Assembly: GCA_934663885.1 (NCBI GenBank)
Contig: CAKUKW010000008.1
Span: 1 to 22,394, forward strand
From: an uncultured Tidjanibacter sp.
GTDB lineage: Bacteria > Bacteroidota > Bacteroidia > Bacteroidales > Rikenellaceae
Direction: 5' to 3'
DNA length: 22,394 bases
Part shown: one piece after another, positions 1-9,708 of the stretch
Layout of the letters: each line of letters starts with the position of its first letter
How positions within the stretch are numbered: position 1 is the first letter of the stretch
Notes under the pieces: generated by a model
Seen by the model: the letters and a program-made list of their open reading frames with translations, nothing else
What the model was told of the DNA's origin: nothing
Databases searched by the model: none
Made by a program: the position numbers and the translations under genes

Positions 1-1
1 C

Positions 2-793
2 TGGCATATATGGGTGATAGACTACAACCCCGACAGGGATAATTACACCTACAACAACGGTTTGTACACATATACTTTCATGGACCGTAACCTCGGAGCC
101 ACGACTACCACTGTGAACGATATAAATACTTTCGGTATGTATTACCAGTGGGGACGCAAAGATCCGTTCCCCGGACCTTCGGTGAGCGACACGGGCGTAG
201 GGCTTTTCGATATCGACGAGACAAACCAAAGGCAGGTATACGGTAGTTCGATAACTCCGTACACATCTTACGAAGATTGCAATCTTGCCTATTCGGTGAC
301 CAATCCGACGACCTACATTTTGACGGAGATAGACGAGAGCATACCGCAGACGCCATATTATTGGTGGTATTCGATAAAGCCCGACCTGTATCCTTATGAC
401 GACTATCTGTGGACGGACGAGAAAGGCGGCAAGGCGCTCTTCGATCCGTGTCCCGAAGGATGGATGGTACCCAAGACAGACAATTATGAAATCTGGGACT
501 CACCGTGGTACGATATAGAGTTCGGCGACGATAACGCGCGGTATGATTATGGCTGGTTCTGGAGCAAAGGGGGCTATTATCCTTCGGCGGGTTCGATCAA
601 ATCCGATAATTACCAATGGATGAATATCGGCGTTCGCGGACGTATCTGGATCAGCTACGGAGCCACGGAATACGCCGAGAGCGAGGGGATACTGACCAGT
701 TGGGGCAACTTTCACTTCTTCGACGAAAGCGGCCACACGTTATGGTACAGCAGCAAATCCGACGGACATCCCGTTCGCTGTGTGAAAGAGTAA
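2..793 (+). CDS. Surface protein C-terminal fragment, Fibrobacter succinogenes major-domain type (5' truncated)
   Basis: The frame is open to the left edge of the window (first codons read W-H-I-W-V-I-D-Y-N-P), so the true start lies outside and 263 residues are visible. The motifs WHIW..DYNP, YTFMDRNLGA, YQWGRKDPF, a DPCPEGWMVP segment and the final GHPVRCVKE are the hallmarks of the Fib_succ_major-type domain found at the C terminus of many Bacteroidales secreted or outer-surface lipoproteins. The fragment is very rich in Tyr, Trp, Asp and Gly, as expected for an extracellular beta-rich fold, and it has no catalytic motif I can name. It is the last gene of its transcript, since a strong intrinsic terminator follows. 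The family is often found with fimbrillin-like or Ig-like N-terminal modules, which cannot be seen here. The domain family is fairly sure; the biological role is unknown. Confidence 0.8.
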   Translation, partial: WHIWVIDYNPDRDNYTYNNGLYTYTFMDRNLGATTTTVNDINTFGMYYQWGRKDPFPGPSVSDTGVGLFDIDETNQRQVYGSSITPYTSYEDCNLAYSVTNPTTYILTEIDESIPQTPYYWWYSIKPDLYPYDDYLWTDEKGGKALFDPCPEGWMVPKTDNYEIWDSPWYDIEFGDDNARYDYGWFWSKGGYYPSAGSIKSDNYQWMNIGVRGRIWISYGATEYAESEGILTSWGNFHFFDESGHTLWYSSKSDGHPVRCVKE

Positions 794-830
794 CTCATTG
801 TCGATGGGGTAATAGGGAAAATTAAGTGGG

Positions 831-865
831 AAGGTGCCGGAATACCTGTTTCCGGCACCTTTTTG
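831..865 (+). terminator. Intrinsic terminator after the surface-protein gene
   Basis: A perfect 11-bp stem (AAGGTGCCGGA paired with TCCGGCACCTT) encloses a 9-nt loop and runs directly into a T tract. It lies 37 bp after the stop codon of the surface-protein gene and isolates it from the kinase gene that follows. Confidence 0.92.
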
Positions 866-947
866 TATAACGGGCGTGAAGTATAAGAGATATTTACCCG
901 TTGGGGGCAGGATTGTTTTATCATTAGAGCTATTTTAACTATATTTA

Positions 948-2000
948 ATGCAGCTTATTGACTTATATTCGGATTACGAGAAGATGAATCAGAGAGGCAA
1001 AGGACTCCGACGGGCGCTGATCCTGCTGGCTGCAATACTGTGTTACTGCATTTTCCTGCGGATATCATATTGTTTGCTCAAATTCGGAAAAGTGTTTCCG
1101 GATCCTACCCTCAGGGACAGCATGTGGTGGCATCTGATAAACCTGCTGCCCATGATAATGATGACATACTTCACCGTCTTCATAATCTTTTTGCTTACCG
1201 AACGCCTGAGAATATCGCGTAATTTATGGGTTAAGGTGGCATTGGATTTCGCAATAACATTTTCACTGATGCTTGCGGCGTACGGATTTTTCATACTACT
1301 CTACCGTTCAACGTTCAAACCCGACCTCACCCCCGATATAGCGGGCATACTCGTCTACTATATTACCACTTTCCTGGTTGCGGAAATGATCTACTATATA
1401 AGGCATTCCAGGGAAGCGTTACGTAAAGCTGAATATGCAAAAAGAGAGGTGCTGCAATACAAATACGACGCACTCCGCGCGCATGTCAACCCTCATTTCC
1501 TCTTCAATTCGCTCAATGTCCTGGTTGCCATAATTGATACCGACCCGCCCCGTGCTTCCGAATTCACCATCGCTCTCTCGCGCATGTACCGTTATGTATT
1601 GGCCATGCAGAGCAAAACCACGGTACAACTTTCAGAGGAACTCGAGTTCCTCGGCTCTTACATTCATATACTGAAGATAAAGTATGGAGAAAGTTTCCGC
1701 ATAGAAATAAACGATACCGGTAATCTGGACAAAAAAAGCGTAATCCCTTTCACCCTGCAGTTGCTCGTGGAGAACATAACCAAACATAATATCATAACGG
1801 AAAAATACCCTATGCAGGCAGTCATTGAGATAGGGGATGATATAATGACTGTTTCGAACCCCGTTAAACGTAAAAAAAACGCTACCCGGCATTTAGGCAT
1901 CGGATTGCGTTATCTCTCGTCGCAATATCTTGCCAACGGGAAGGTTTTCGATGCGGAGGATGACGGCGAACGTTTTACCGCTAAAATACCGTTTTTATGA
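948..2000 (+). CDS. LytS/YehU-type sensor histidine kinase
   Basis: Membrane sensor kinase of the His_kinase (PF06580) class, expected to phosphorylate the LytTR regulator encoded next to it. About four hydrophobic segments (roughly residues 23-45, 65-84, 97-119, 133-152) form the N-terminal half, without a large periplasmic domain. A short coiled linker follows (153-178), then the phosphoacceptor motif HVNPHFLFNSLN with His183. The ATPase part shows E275-N276 and H280 (N box, ENITKHN) and the G box GIGL at 317-320; the catalytic domain is compact, as usual for the family. The N box has Ile where Ala is common in relatives (ENAxKH), which is a mild variation. The last codons overlap the response regulator start by 4 bp (ATGA), implying translational coupling. 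The ligand is unknown. No clear promoter is seen in the 80 bp after the preceding terminator. Confidence 0.93.
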   Translation: MQLIDLYSDYEKMNQRGKGLRRALILLAAILCYCIFLRISYCLLKFGKVFPDPTLRDSMWWHLINLLPMIMMTYFTVFIIFLLTERLRISRNLWVKVALDFAITFSLMLAAYGFFILLYRSTFKPDLTPDIAGILVYYITTFLVAEMIYYIRHSREALRKAEYAKREVLQYKYDALRAHVNPHFLFNSLNVLVAIIDTDPPRASEFTIALSRMYRYVLAMQSKTTVQLSEELEFLGSYIHILKIKYGESFRIEINDTGNLDKKSVIPFTLQLLVENITKHNIITEKYPMQAVIEIGDDIMTVSNPVKRKKNATRHLGIGLRYLSSQYLANGKVFDAEDDGERFTAKIPFL

Positions 2001-2740
2001 TTTCATATCTTATAGTTGAAGACGAACGCCTGCTGGCCGGAAGGCTGGAACGTCTCATAGGTCACCTCCGCCCTTCGTATGAGTGCGTTGAGGCAAAGGT
2101 GAGCGTCGAGGAGACGACAGAGTATCTGCGCAGCAATAGTGTCGATCTTATATTCATGGATATAGAGCTTGCCGACGGCGATTGCTTCGACATATTTCGA
2201 GAGCTCGAGTTGGATACGCCTGTAATATTCACGACCGCATACGATCAGCACGCTATCAAGGCATTTAAAGTTAACAGTGTGGACTATCTGCTGAAGCCCG
2301 TCGAAGAACAACCTCTCCTGGCGGCTATAGAGAAATTCGAGAAAAATACGCCCCTCTCGACCGTGTACTCCCGCCAAAACAGACGGAGTATGCGCGAGAG
2401 GCTGATAATCAACAAGGGTAACAATTTTCTCTATGTTAACGTAAATAACATTGCCTATTTCATGAGTAGTGAGAAATACACCAGCCTTTACACTTTTGAA
2501 GGTAATGAGCATCTGTCGGACAAGGCACTGTGGCAGTTGGAGAATGAACTGGACAAAAGAATCTTCTTCCGCGTGGCGCGCAATTGTATTGTAAATATCA
2601 ACGCCATAGCAACTATACATAAATTCATAAACGGCCGCCTTAAATTAACGGTGAATCCGGCCTGTGAGTTTGAAGTTATAGTCAGCCAGGCTCGCCGCGA
2701 CGACTTTTTGAAATGGATCGACGGTGAAGTGACCGGATAA
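1997..2740 (+). CDS. LytTR-family response regulator
   Basis: Cytoplasmic DNA-binding response regulator, 247 residues. The receiver domain covers about residues 1-118: acidic pocket E8-D9, phosphoacceptor D55 in the strand DLIFMDIEL, T80 and the conserved K100 in DYLLKPV. A LytTR DNA-binding domain fills about 133-245 (INKGNNFLYVNVNNIAYFMS..., ending in the conserved F-FRVARNCIVNINAI region). The start codon lies inside the end of the kinase gene, so the two proteins are made together and form a two-component system. LytTR regulators usually bind paired direct repeats upstream of targets. None was recognised near this pair, so the regulon is unknown. The gene converges on ftsY across 64 bp in which I see no convincing terminator. 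Confidence 0.95.
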   Translation: MISYLIVEDERLLAGRLERLIGHLRPSYECVEAKVSVEETTEYLRSNSVDLIFMDIELADGDCFDIFRELELDTPVIFTTAYDQHAIKAFKVNSVDYLLKPVEEQPLLAAIEKFEKNTPLSTVYSRQNRRSMRERLIINKGNNFLYVNVNNIAYFMSSEKYTSLYTFEGNEHLSDKALWQLENELDKRIFFRVARNCIVNINAIATIHKFINGRLKLTVNPACEFEVIVSQARRDDFLKWIDGEVTG

Positions 2741-2804
2741 TGTCGGTAGTATGTATTTCGGCAATGCCTCTGCTGCGAGCGCCTTAAGTGCTATTAAATG
2801 ACCT

Positions 2805-3791
2805 TTATTCCCCGAAGAGGGCGTTGACGAATTCCCTGCGGTCGAATATCTTTAGCTGGTCTATGCCTTCTCCTATCCCGATGTAGCGCACCGGTATCTT
2901 GAACTGGTCGCTGATACCTATTACTACGCCGCCTTTGGCTGTGCCGTCGAGCTTGGTAATCGCGAGCGACGATACCTGCGTGGCCTGTGTGAACTGGCGG
3001 GCCTGTTCGAAAGCGTTCTGCCCGGTGCTGCCGTCAAGCACGAGCATTACTTCGTGGGGGGCGTCGGGGATTACCTTGGCCATCACGTTTCGTATCTTGG
3101 TAAGTTCGTTCATCAGCCCGATCTTGTTGTGGAGCCTGCCTGCTGTGTCGATAAGAACCACGTCAGCCTCGTTGGCCACCGCCGAACGCAGGGTGTCGTA
3201 TGCCACCGATGCGGGGTCGGAACCCATATCCTGGCGAACCATCGTGGCCTCGGCGCGGTCGGCCCAAACCTGCAGTTGGTCTATTGCGGCCGCCCGGAAC
3301 GTATCCGCCGCTCCTATATAGACTTTCTTTCCCGCCTTGCGGAGCTGCGCCGCGAGTTTTCCTATAGTGGTCGTTTTACCTACGCCGTTAACTCCAACGA
3401 CCATCACGACGTAAGGGGTTCCCTCCTTTACCTCGAGCCCGAAATTGTCGGCCCGGCCCTCGCTTTCCTGCAGGAGGTTGCTTATCTCGTCGCGCAGGAT
3501 GGACTGCAACTCGCCGGCGTTCATGTATTTGTCGCGTGAGACGCGAGCCTCGATGTTGTTGATAATCTTGACGGTTGTTTCGACGCCCACATCGGAGGTT
3601 ATCAGTATCTCCTCCAGTTCGTCGAGCATCTCCTCGTCGACTTGCGACTTGCCGGCGACGGCCCTCGCCAGTTTCCCGAAAAGGCCTTCCTTCGTCTTTT
3701 TAAGTCCTTCGGTGACCTCCTCCTGTTGGGTGACCTGCTCTTCTGCGGGAGCCTCTTCCTTTTTCTTTTTGAATATATTGAATAGCGCCAT
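2805..3791 (-). CDS. ftsY: Signal recognition particle receptor FtsY
   Basis: SRP-receptor GTPase that docks ribosome-nascent-chain/SRP complexes at the inner membrane for co-translational insertion. It has 328 residues. A short charged N-terminal stretch (FKKKKEEAPAEE) replaces the long acidic A domain of E. coli FtsY, as is common outside proteobacteria. The helical N domain covers about 30-110. The G domain has P-loop GVNGVGKTT (133-141), the DTFRAAA box (163-169), DTAGR (215-219) and TKLD (279-282), and ends in the conserved GIGEGIDQLKIFD segment. It is transcribed alone, divergently from the DUF2461 gene, with a TAnnTTTG element 29 bp upstream of its start. FtsY rather than Ffh: there is no C-terminal Met-rich M domain. 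Confidence 0.97.
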   Translation of the reverse strand: MALFNIFKKKKEEAPAEEQVTQQEEVTEGLKKTKEGLFGKLARAVAGKSQVDEEMLDELEEILITSDVGVETTVKIINNIEARVSRDKYMNAGELQSILRDEISNLLQESEGRADNFGLEVKEGTPYVVMVVGVNGVGKTTTIGKLAAQLRKAGKKVYIGAADTFRAAAIDQLQVWADRAEATMVRQDMGSDPASVAYDTLRSAVANEADVVLIDTAGRLHNKIGLMNELTKIRNVMAKVIPDAPHEVMLVLDGSTGQNAFEQARQFTQATQVSSLAITKLDGTAKGGVVIGISDQFKIPVRYIGIGEGIDQLKIFDRREFVNALFGE

Positions 3792-3819
3792 TTTCTATGT
3801 GCGGTTAAAAATTACGTGA

Positions 3820-3827
3820 CAAATTTA
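3820..3827 (-). promoter_or_regulatory. Putative -7 element of the ftsY promoter
   Basis: Read on the minus strand this is TAAATTTG, a full match to the Bacteroidota -7 consensus TAnnTTTG, 28 bp before the ftsY start codon. No good -33 TTTG was found at the usual distance, so only the -7 half is called. Confidence 0.55.
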
Positions 3828-3880
3828 CGAATCTTTTTTGTCTATCCATAAAGCGCGGGAATATTGCTATATTTACGAAA

Positions 3881-3888
3881 TAAATTTG
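3881..3888 (+). promoter_or_regulatory. Putative -7 element upstream of the DUF2461 gene
   Basis: TAAATTTG matches the Bacteroidota consensus TAnnTTTG and lies 18 bp before the preferred ATG. A transcript starting about 7 bp downstream of this box would begin downstream of the alternative TTG start, which supports using the ATG. Confidence 0.5.
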
Positions 3889-3906
3889 AGGACTTTAAGA
3901 AAAAAT

Positions 3907-4587
3907 ATGGAAAAAGTAATAGGGTTCCTTACGGAGCTTAGGGAGAACAACGACAGGGAATGGTTCGAAGCCAATAAAAAAGAATTTAAAGAAGCGCAGG
4001 CCGAATTCAACGCTTTCGTGGAGCAGTTGATAGAAGGTATAGCTTCGTTCGACAGCTCGGTGCGGGGCCTTGCGGTAAAGGATTGCGTATACAGGATTTA
4101 CAGGGATGTGCGGTTCAGTAAGGATAAATCTCCCTACAAAACACACATGGGGGCTTTTATATGTCCCGGCGGCAGGAATTCGGGCAATGCCGGTTATTAT
4201 TTCCATATTGAGCCTACGCATGACGGTATGATAGGCGCCAATATACTTTCCGGCGGTATTTATATGCCTTCTCCTGCGGCAATTAAAAGTATCCGCGAGG
4301 ATATTCTGTATAATGGCGACCAATTTCTGGAGGCTGTTAAAAAGGCCCAAGGATTTGTCCTCGAGTGCCGTGGAGCGCTCAAAAGGGTTCCTGTGGGTTT
4401 CCCGGCCGACCATCCCATGTCGGAATATCTCAAAATGAAGGAAGATATGAGCCTCTATAAATACGTGGACAACGATTTCCTGCTTGCTCCACGGCTGCTG
4501 GAACGTATTGTGGCGGAGTATGAAAAGACGGCCGCTTTCGTCGGCTGGCTGAACAGGGCCGTGGATTACGCCCGCGGGGAAATGTGA
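3907..4587 (+). CDS. DUF2461 domain-containing protein
   Basis: Conserved protein of the DUF2461/TIGR02453 family, 226 residues from the chosen ATG. Family features seen are the N-terminal FLxELRENNDREWFEANK segment, the central YRIYRDVRFSKDKSPYKTHMGA block, the G-YYFHIEP strand and a C-terminal helical region. The function is not established in this family; no catalytic assignment is made. The open frame extends 23 codons further upstream from a TTG, but that stretch is not family-like and overlaps the putative promoter box, so the ATG preceded by an A-rich stretch is preferred. The protein has no signal peptide and is probably cytoplasmic. It stands alone between divergent ftsY and a long bidirectional terminator. 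Confidence 0.9.
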   Translation: MEKVIGFLTELRENNDREWFEANKKEFKEAQAEFNAFVEQLIEGIASFDSSVRGLAVKDCVYRIYRDVRFSKDKSPYKTHMGAFICPGGRNSGNAGYYFHIEPTHDGMIGANILSGGIYMPSPAAIKSIREDILYNGDQFLEAVKKAQGFVLECRGALKRVPVGFPADHPMSEYLKMKEDMSLYKYVDNDFLLAPRLLERIVAEYEKTAAFVGWLNRAVDYARGEM

Positions 4588-4665
4588 TGACAAATGAAGG
4601 CTCGGTCATGCGTTTAGAACGGCCGGAAAGTATTTTGTATATAAATAAACATGCTGTAGAATAAC

Positions 4666-4711
4666 TTTTAAAGCCGAAGCGTACGGATTTCCGTACGCTT
4701 CGGCTTTAAAA
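4666..4711. terminator. Bidirectional intrinsic terminator between convergent genes
   Basis: A perfect 21-bp inverted repeat with a 4-nt loop (ATTT). The core arm is AAAGCCGAAGCGTACGG with T/A runs at the outer ends, so a U tract is produced on both strands. It sits between the DUF2461 gene (plus) and the convergent lipoprotein gene (minus) and can end both transcripts. Confidence 0.93.
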
Positions 4712-4739
4712 ATGGTTTGTCACAGTATCATTTTCTTGT

Positions 4740-5708
4740 TTATCCGGAATACGCTTCGCCGGGCATACAGTAGAAGATCATAGGGACATAGGCGTAATAG
4801 GACTTCGATCCGTCGTAAGTCGGGGTCGGAAACATATCGTAATCCGAATAACGGAAGTTCATGCGTCCGGCAGGATCCATCCATACGTTGATTTCCAGGG
4901 AACGGGGGTCGTCTTCTATGGCTACGTCATCGACCGTAAGTATGCCCGTCTGCGGATCATAAGTATAAGATCCCTCAACGCAAAGTACCGCCAGGGTCGC
5001 CTGTCCGACGATACGCTGCCCCATATAGATGACAACCTCGTCGGCGGTGACATTAATGTTGGCGAACATATATGTTCCCCCGAAATTGTGGTCGGCAAAG
5101 TCTTCGGGTGTCCCTTTGATTTCGTTGGCCGGATCGGCGTTGTAATCTTTCGCATACTGCTCGCAATACTCCCTTATGGTGACCGTTATGTAATTACCGT
5201 CTTCGTCGAGTTCGAAATCGTATCCGTCTTCCGTAAGCAGGTAGCACGCGCTTTTGCCGTGATCGAGGTCCCAACGGTAGCCTTCCGCCTCCCATGCCCC
5301 TATAATGGCGCCCAGTTCCGGGATGGTGTTCGGTTCTTTATCGACGGTTAATGTAATGGTCTGCGAAGCGTAAATGCCGCTCCCGCTCTTAACCGCGACC
5401 ATTACCGTATAGGTGGTTTCCCATTCCAGACCTTCAATAGTGACGGATGCGCTCTCCGACGTCGAAACGGAAGTTCCGGAAAGGATGACCTCTTCCTTGG
5501 AAGGAGCGTCCTGGCCTTCCGTATAGTAGGAATAAGCGCAGGCGGTAGCGTTTTCGGTGGTTACGGTAAAGGAGATGGTGTTGTCTTCGACTTTGCCGTC
5601 GGTCAGCTTAACGGCCGGCTCGATTTTTTCTTCTCCGTTCTTCGAACAGGAGACCCCGCAAAGCAGGAATGCGCATAATAAAACCGCGCCCAAGATACTT
5701 TTTTTCAT
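4740..5708 (-). CDS. Secreted lipoprotein with fibronectin type III-like domain
   Basis: Exported lipoprotein of 322 residues and unknown function. The N terminus MKKSILGAVLLCAFLLCGVSC is a type II signal peptide with the lipidated Cys at 21. The mature start (CSKNGEEK) carries acidic residues close to the Cys, which in Bacteroidota can direct lipoproteins to the cell surface; this is only suggestive. Residues about 32-125 form an Fn3-like beta sandwich (FTVTTENATACAYSYY..., ...GLEWETTYTVMVAV). The remaining about 190 residues contain GAWEAEGY and SYTYDPQTGILTV strands that recall small lipocalin-like barrels, but I cannot name the domain. It has the same architecture as the lipoprotein after udk (Fn3-like plus a C-terminal beta domain), although the sequences are clearly diverged. 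It is a single gene ended by the shared terminator. Confidence 0.85.
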   Translation of the reverse strand: MKKSILGAVLLCAFLLCGVSCSKNGEEKIEPAVKLTDGKVEDNTISFTVTTENATACAYSYYTEGQDAPSKEEVILSGTSVSTSESASVTIEGLEWETTYTVMVAVKSGSGIYASQTITLTVDKEPNTIPELGAIIGAWEAEGYRWDLDHGKSACYLLTEDGYDFELDEDGNYITVTIREYCEQYAKDYNADPANEIKGTPEDFADHNFGGTYMFANINVTADEVVIYMGQRIVGQATLAVLCVEGSYTYDPQTGILTVDDVAIEDDPRSLEINVWMDPAGRMNFRYSDYDMFPTPTYDGSKSYYAYVPMIFYCMPGEAYSG

Positions 5709-5823
5709 GTTGGTAAAGGTTAGTAGTTAATAATATTTATTAATGGGTTTCTTCAATTCCTCGGCAAGGACGGCTCTGCCTTGGGGTAATAGGATAAGTT
5801 CGCATGATATCGTTATCCGAGCC

Positions 5824-5831
5824 CAAAGCTA
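5824..5831 (-). promoter_or_regulatory. Possible -7 element for the Fn3-like lipoprotein gene
   Basis: On the minus strand this reads TAGCTTTG (TAnnTTTG), about 115 bp before the lipoprotein start codon, in the gap after the LEA2-like gene. The implied leader would be about 105 nt and would include the AT-rich palindrome at 5727-5743. There is no matching -33 box, so the call is weak. Confidence 0.35.
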
Positions 5832-5853
5832 AGCAAAATAGTCGAGGATTTCA

Positions 5854-6441
5854 CTATTTTCCGCCGAAAGAAAAGTTTACCGGTATTTCGGCCGGGGATT
5901 CCAGGGCCCTTCCCCCTACCATGAACGTAGGCCTGATGCGAACAGACACTTCGGACTTTTTGTCTCCGGTGCCCGCAAGGTTTTTGACCATATTCACAGC
6001 CGCGTCCTTGGAGCTGCCCCCAAGCAGCCGCATTGCATCCATGTTTATATTCAAAGGCATTACGCTTGTTTGTCCGGCCACAACCATGAGCGTATTCTCT
6101 ATCTTTCCGCGTGTAAATTCAACGCCGTCGATATTCAGGACATAGCTCAGGCCGTGCATGAAAGCGTCGCTTGAAGTGGGGTTGGTCACGTCGAGGTTGA
6201 GCGTGAAGGCCAGAGGCAGGCTTTCTGTGGGATTGGTCAGCAATGCCGCGAGACGCCGTCCGTCCGCCGCGGAGATGCCTCCGGAGAAGTTTATTCCGGC
6301 AAGGGAGGGATTTGTGATCGACCGGTAATCGTATTTGCATTTCGTGAAATTGTATGCCCCGCCCACCTGTTTCAGTGCATCGCAGCCGGCAAATAATGTC
6401 ACAGCGAGAATGGTTGCTGCCACTATTGCGAATCTCTTCAT
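5854..6441 (-). CDS. Putative LEA2-like lipoprotein
   Basis: Small exported protein of 195 residues. The chosen start (MKRFAIVAATILAVTLFAGC) gives a clean lipoprotein signal peptide with the lipobox FAGC and Cys20. An upstream in-frame Met adds nine basic/hydrophobic residues and lies nearer the promoter box, so it is less likely. The mature part has the pattern of the LEA2 / WHy fold: a strand ending in LDVTNPTSSD, then LSYVLNIDGVEFTRGKIENT and a VAGQTSVMPLNINMD segment, as in the small LEA14-like lipoproteins of Bacteroidota. The function is not known in bacteria; desiccation or envelope-stress roles are only by analogy. It is followed on the same strand, 145 bp later, by the Fn3-like lipoprotein gene. 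Confidence 0.78.
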   Translation of the reverse strand: MKRFAIVAATILAVTLFAGCDALKQVGGAYNFTKCKYDYRSITNPSLAGINFSGGISAADGRRLAALLTNPTESLPLAFTLNLDVTNPTSSDAFMHGLSYVLNIDGVEFTRGKIENTLMVVAGQTSVMPLNINMDAMRLLGGSSKDAAVNMVKNLAGTGDKKSEVSVRIRPTFMVGGRALESPAEIPVNFSFGGK

Positions 6442-6465
6442 CTGTTTTCGGATTATTATTTTCCG

Positions 6466-6473
6466 CAAAGATA
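6466..6473 (-). promoter_or_regulatory. Putative -7 element of the LEA2-like lipoprotein gene
   Basis: Reads TATCTTTG on the minus strand, a full TAnnTTTG match 24 bp before the preferred start codon. The usual -33 TTTG is not evident. Confidence 0.5.
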
Positions 6474-6781
6474 AAATTTCTCAGAAAATATACTCTAATT
6501 TATCCCGGCGGTAATGACTGCACATAAATCCCCCCCCAGCATAATGTATGACCATGAAAAGTTGTAGCCCCGCCCATAATTCGAATAGAAAATTTTCACT
6601 GACGCACCTCATTCCCCACACGGGTTTTATCTATAGCGTCGGATTGTAACCGCCCTCGGGACCTATGTATTTTCGGATATAATAAAAATATCATTTCCGG
6701 CTATGGATGGTACGTATCGCAAATGCAATATTTTAGTTCTTTTTTAATGGACGGAAATTAGGTATTAACCCCGAAAATCGC
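6474..6781. other. Intergenic region between divergent lipoprotein and ftsE genes
   Basis: About 300 bp without a supported gene. The only reading frames are very short. It holds an uninterrupted run of eight C at 6530-6537, and AT-rich DNA nearer ftsE. I see no tRNA, rRNA, CRISPR repeat or convincing terminator hairpin. It probably serves only as two divergent promoter regions. Confidence 0.5.
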
Positions 6782-6789
6782 TATCTTTG
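6782..6789 (+). promoter_or_regulatory. Putative -7 element of the ftsE promoter
   Basis: TATCTTTG is a full match to TAnnTTTG and lies 35 bp before the ftsE ATG, giving a leader of roughly 28 nt. The -33 element is not clear. Confidence 0.55.
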
Positions 6790-6824
6790 TTCGGTTTAAT
6801 CTGCCTCGTTCCAGGGGTGCCGAT

Positions 6825-7559
6825 ATGATAAAAAGCAAACCCGTAATAGAATTGCGCAACGTTGCTGTTTTCCAGCCTTCCCGGCCCGGTTCGGTGAGCC
6901 GCAGGCACCGTGGCGATATGGTCGTCGAAGGCGTGGAGCTTACCGTTTACGAGGGCGAGATGGTCTACCTTATCGGCCGGGTGGGCAGCGGCAAGAGCTC
7001 GCTTATCAAGATACTCTATGCCGAGATACCTTTGTGGCAGGGAGACGGCGGTATCGTGGGGTTCGACCTCAGGAAGTTGAGCCGCAGGGATATTTCGCGG
7101 CTGCGCCGCAGTATAGGGGTTGTATTCCAGGATTACCAGCTGCTTACCGACCGCAACGTATTCAATAACCTTTATTACGTCATGAAGGCTACGGGCTGGC
7201 GTAACGACGCCGAAATGCGCAGAAGGATAGAGTATGTGCTGGGCGTGGTTGGGCTGGAGCAGAAATCGTACAGGATGCCGTTCGAACTTTCGGGCGGCGA
7301 GCAGCAGAGGCTTGCGATTGCGCGTGCGCTGGTAAACGACCCGGCGGTCATACTGGCCGACGAGCCTACGGGCAACCTCGATCCGGCCGCTGCGGAGGAG
7401 ATAATGGACGTTTTCAGGCGTATCGTGGAAGGAGGGACTTCGATAGTCATGGCTACCCATAACATAGCTAATATAGAGCAATATCCATCCCGTACAATAC
7501 GTTTTAATAAAGGGAAAGCCGAAGAAATAGATATCAAAAAATTATTGGGAATATGCTAA
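6825..7559 (+). CDS. ftsE: Cell-division ABC transporter ATP-binding protein FtsE
   Basis: ATPase partner of FtsX in the complex that links division to peptidoglycan hydrolase activation at the septum. It has 244 residues. ABC motifs in order: Walker A GRVGSGKS (51-58), Q-loop Q102 in VVFQDYQLL, signature LSGGEQQR (155-162), Walker B VILADE (175-180), D-loop region and H-loop H212 in ATHN. The FQDYQLLTDRNVFNN stretch is typical of FtsE as opposed to LolD or MacB. The GRVGSGKS Walker A is typical of the Bacteroidota form. No ftsX follows; the two genes are often apart in this phylum. A LolD-like role cannot be fully excluded, but the length and motifs favour FtsE. gyrB follows after 77 bp on the same strand. 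Confidence 0.88.
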   Translation: MIKSKPVIELRNVAVFQPSRPGSVSRRHRGDMVVEGVELTVYEGEMVYLIGRVGSGKSSLIKILYAEIPLWQGDGGIVGFDLRKLSRRDISRLRRSIGVVFQDYQLLTDRNVFNNLYYVMKATGWRNDAEMRRRIEYVLGVVGLEQKSYRMPFELSGGEQQRLAIARALVNDPAVILADEPTGNLDPAAAEEIMDVFRRIVEGGTSIVMATHNIANIEQYPSRTIRFNKGKAEEIDIKKLLGIC

Positions 7560-7630
7560 CAGGTTCATGCCTCTGAAAGTGGTGTGCCGGGCATTTTCTA
7601 TGCCATATAATGAATATAAAAGTTAAATAA

Positions 7631-9601
<1,971 letters not shown>

Positions 9602-9612
9602 GAATTTTTTTC

Positions 9613-9648
9613 AGGGGCCGCGGCTTGGAGCCGGAGGCCCCTTTTTTA
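9613..9648 (+). terminator. Intrinsic terminator after gyrB
   Basis: Outer stem AGGGGCC/GGCCCCT, then a small internal bulge and inner stem CGGCT/AGCCG with a 3-nt loop, followed by a run of T. It begins 12 bp after the gyrB stop codon. Confidence 0.9.
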
Positions 9649-9708
9649 TTAAATTGGCGTGGAGCAGGTGAGTAAAGCCGTCCATTCACATTAAATTGAG
9701 TAGAAATT

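Noticed and set aside
3838..3906. N-terminal extension of the DUF2461 protein from a TTG codon
   Set aside because: The extra 23 residues are not family-like, and the predicted transcript starts downstream of that codon.
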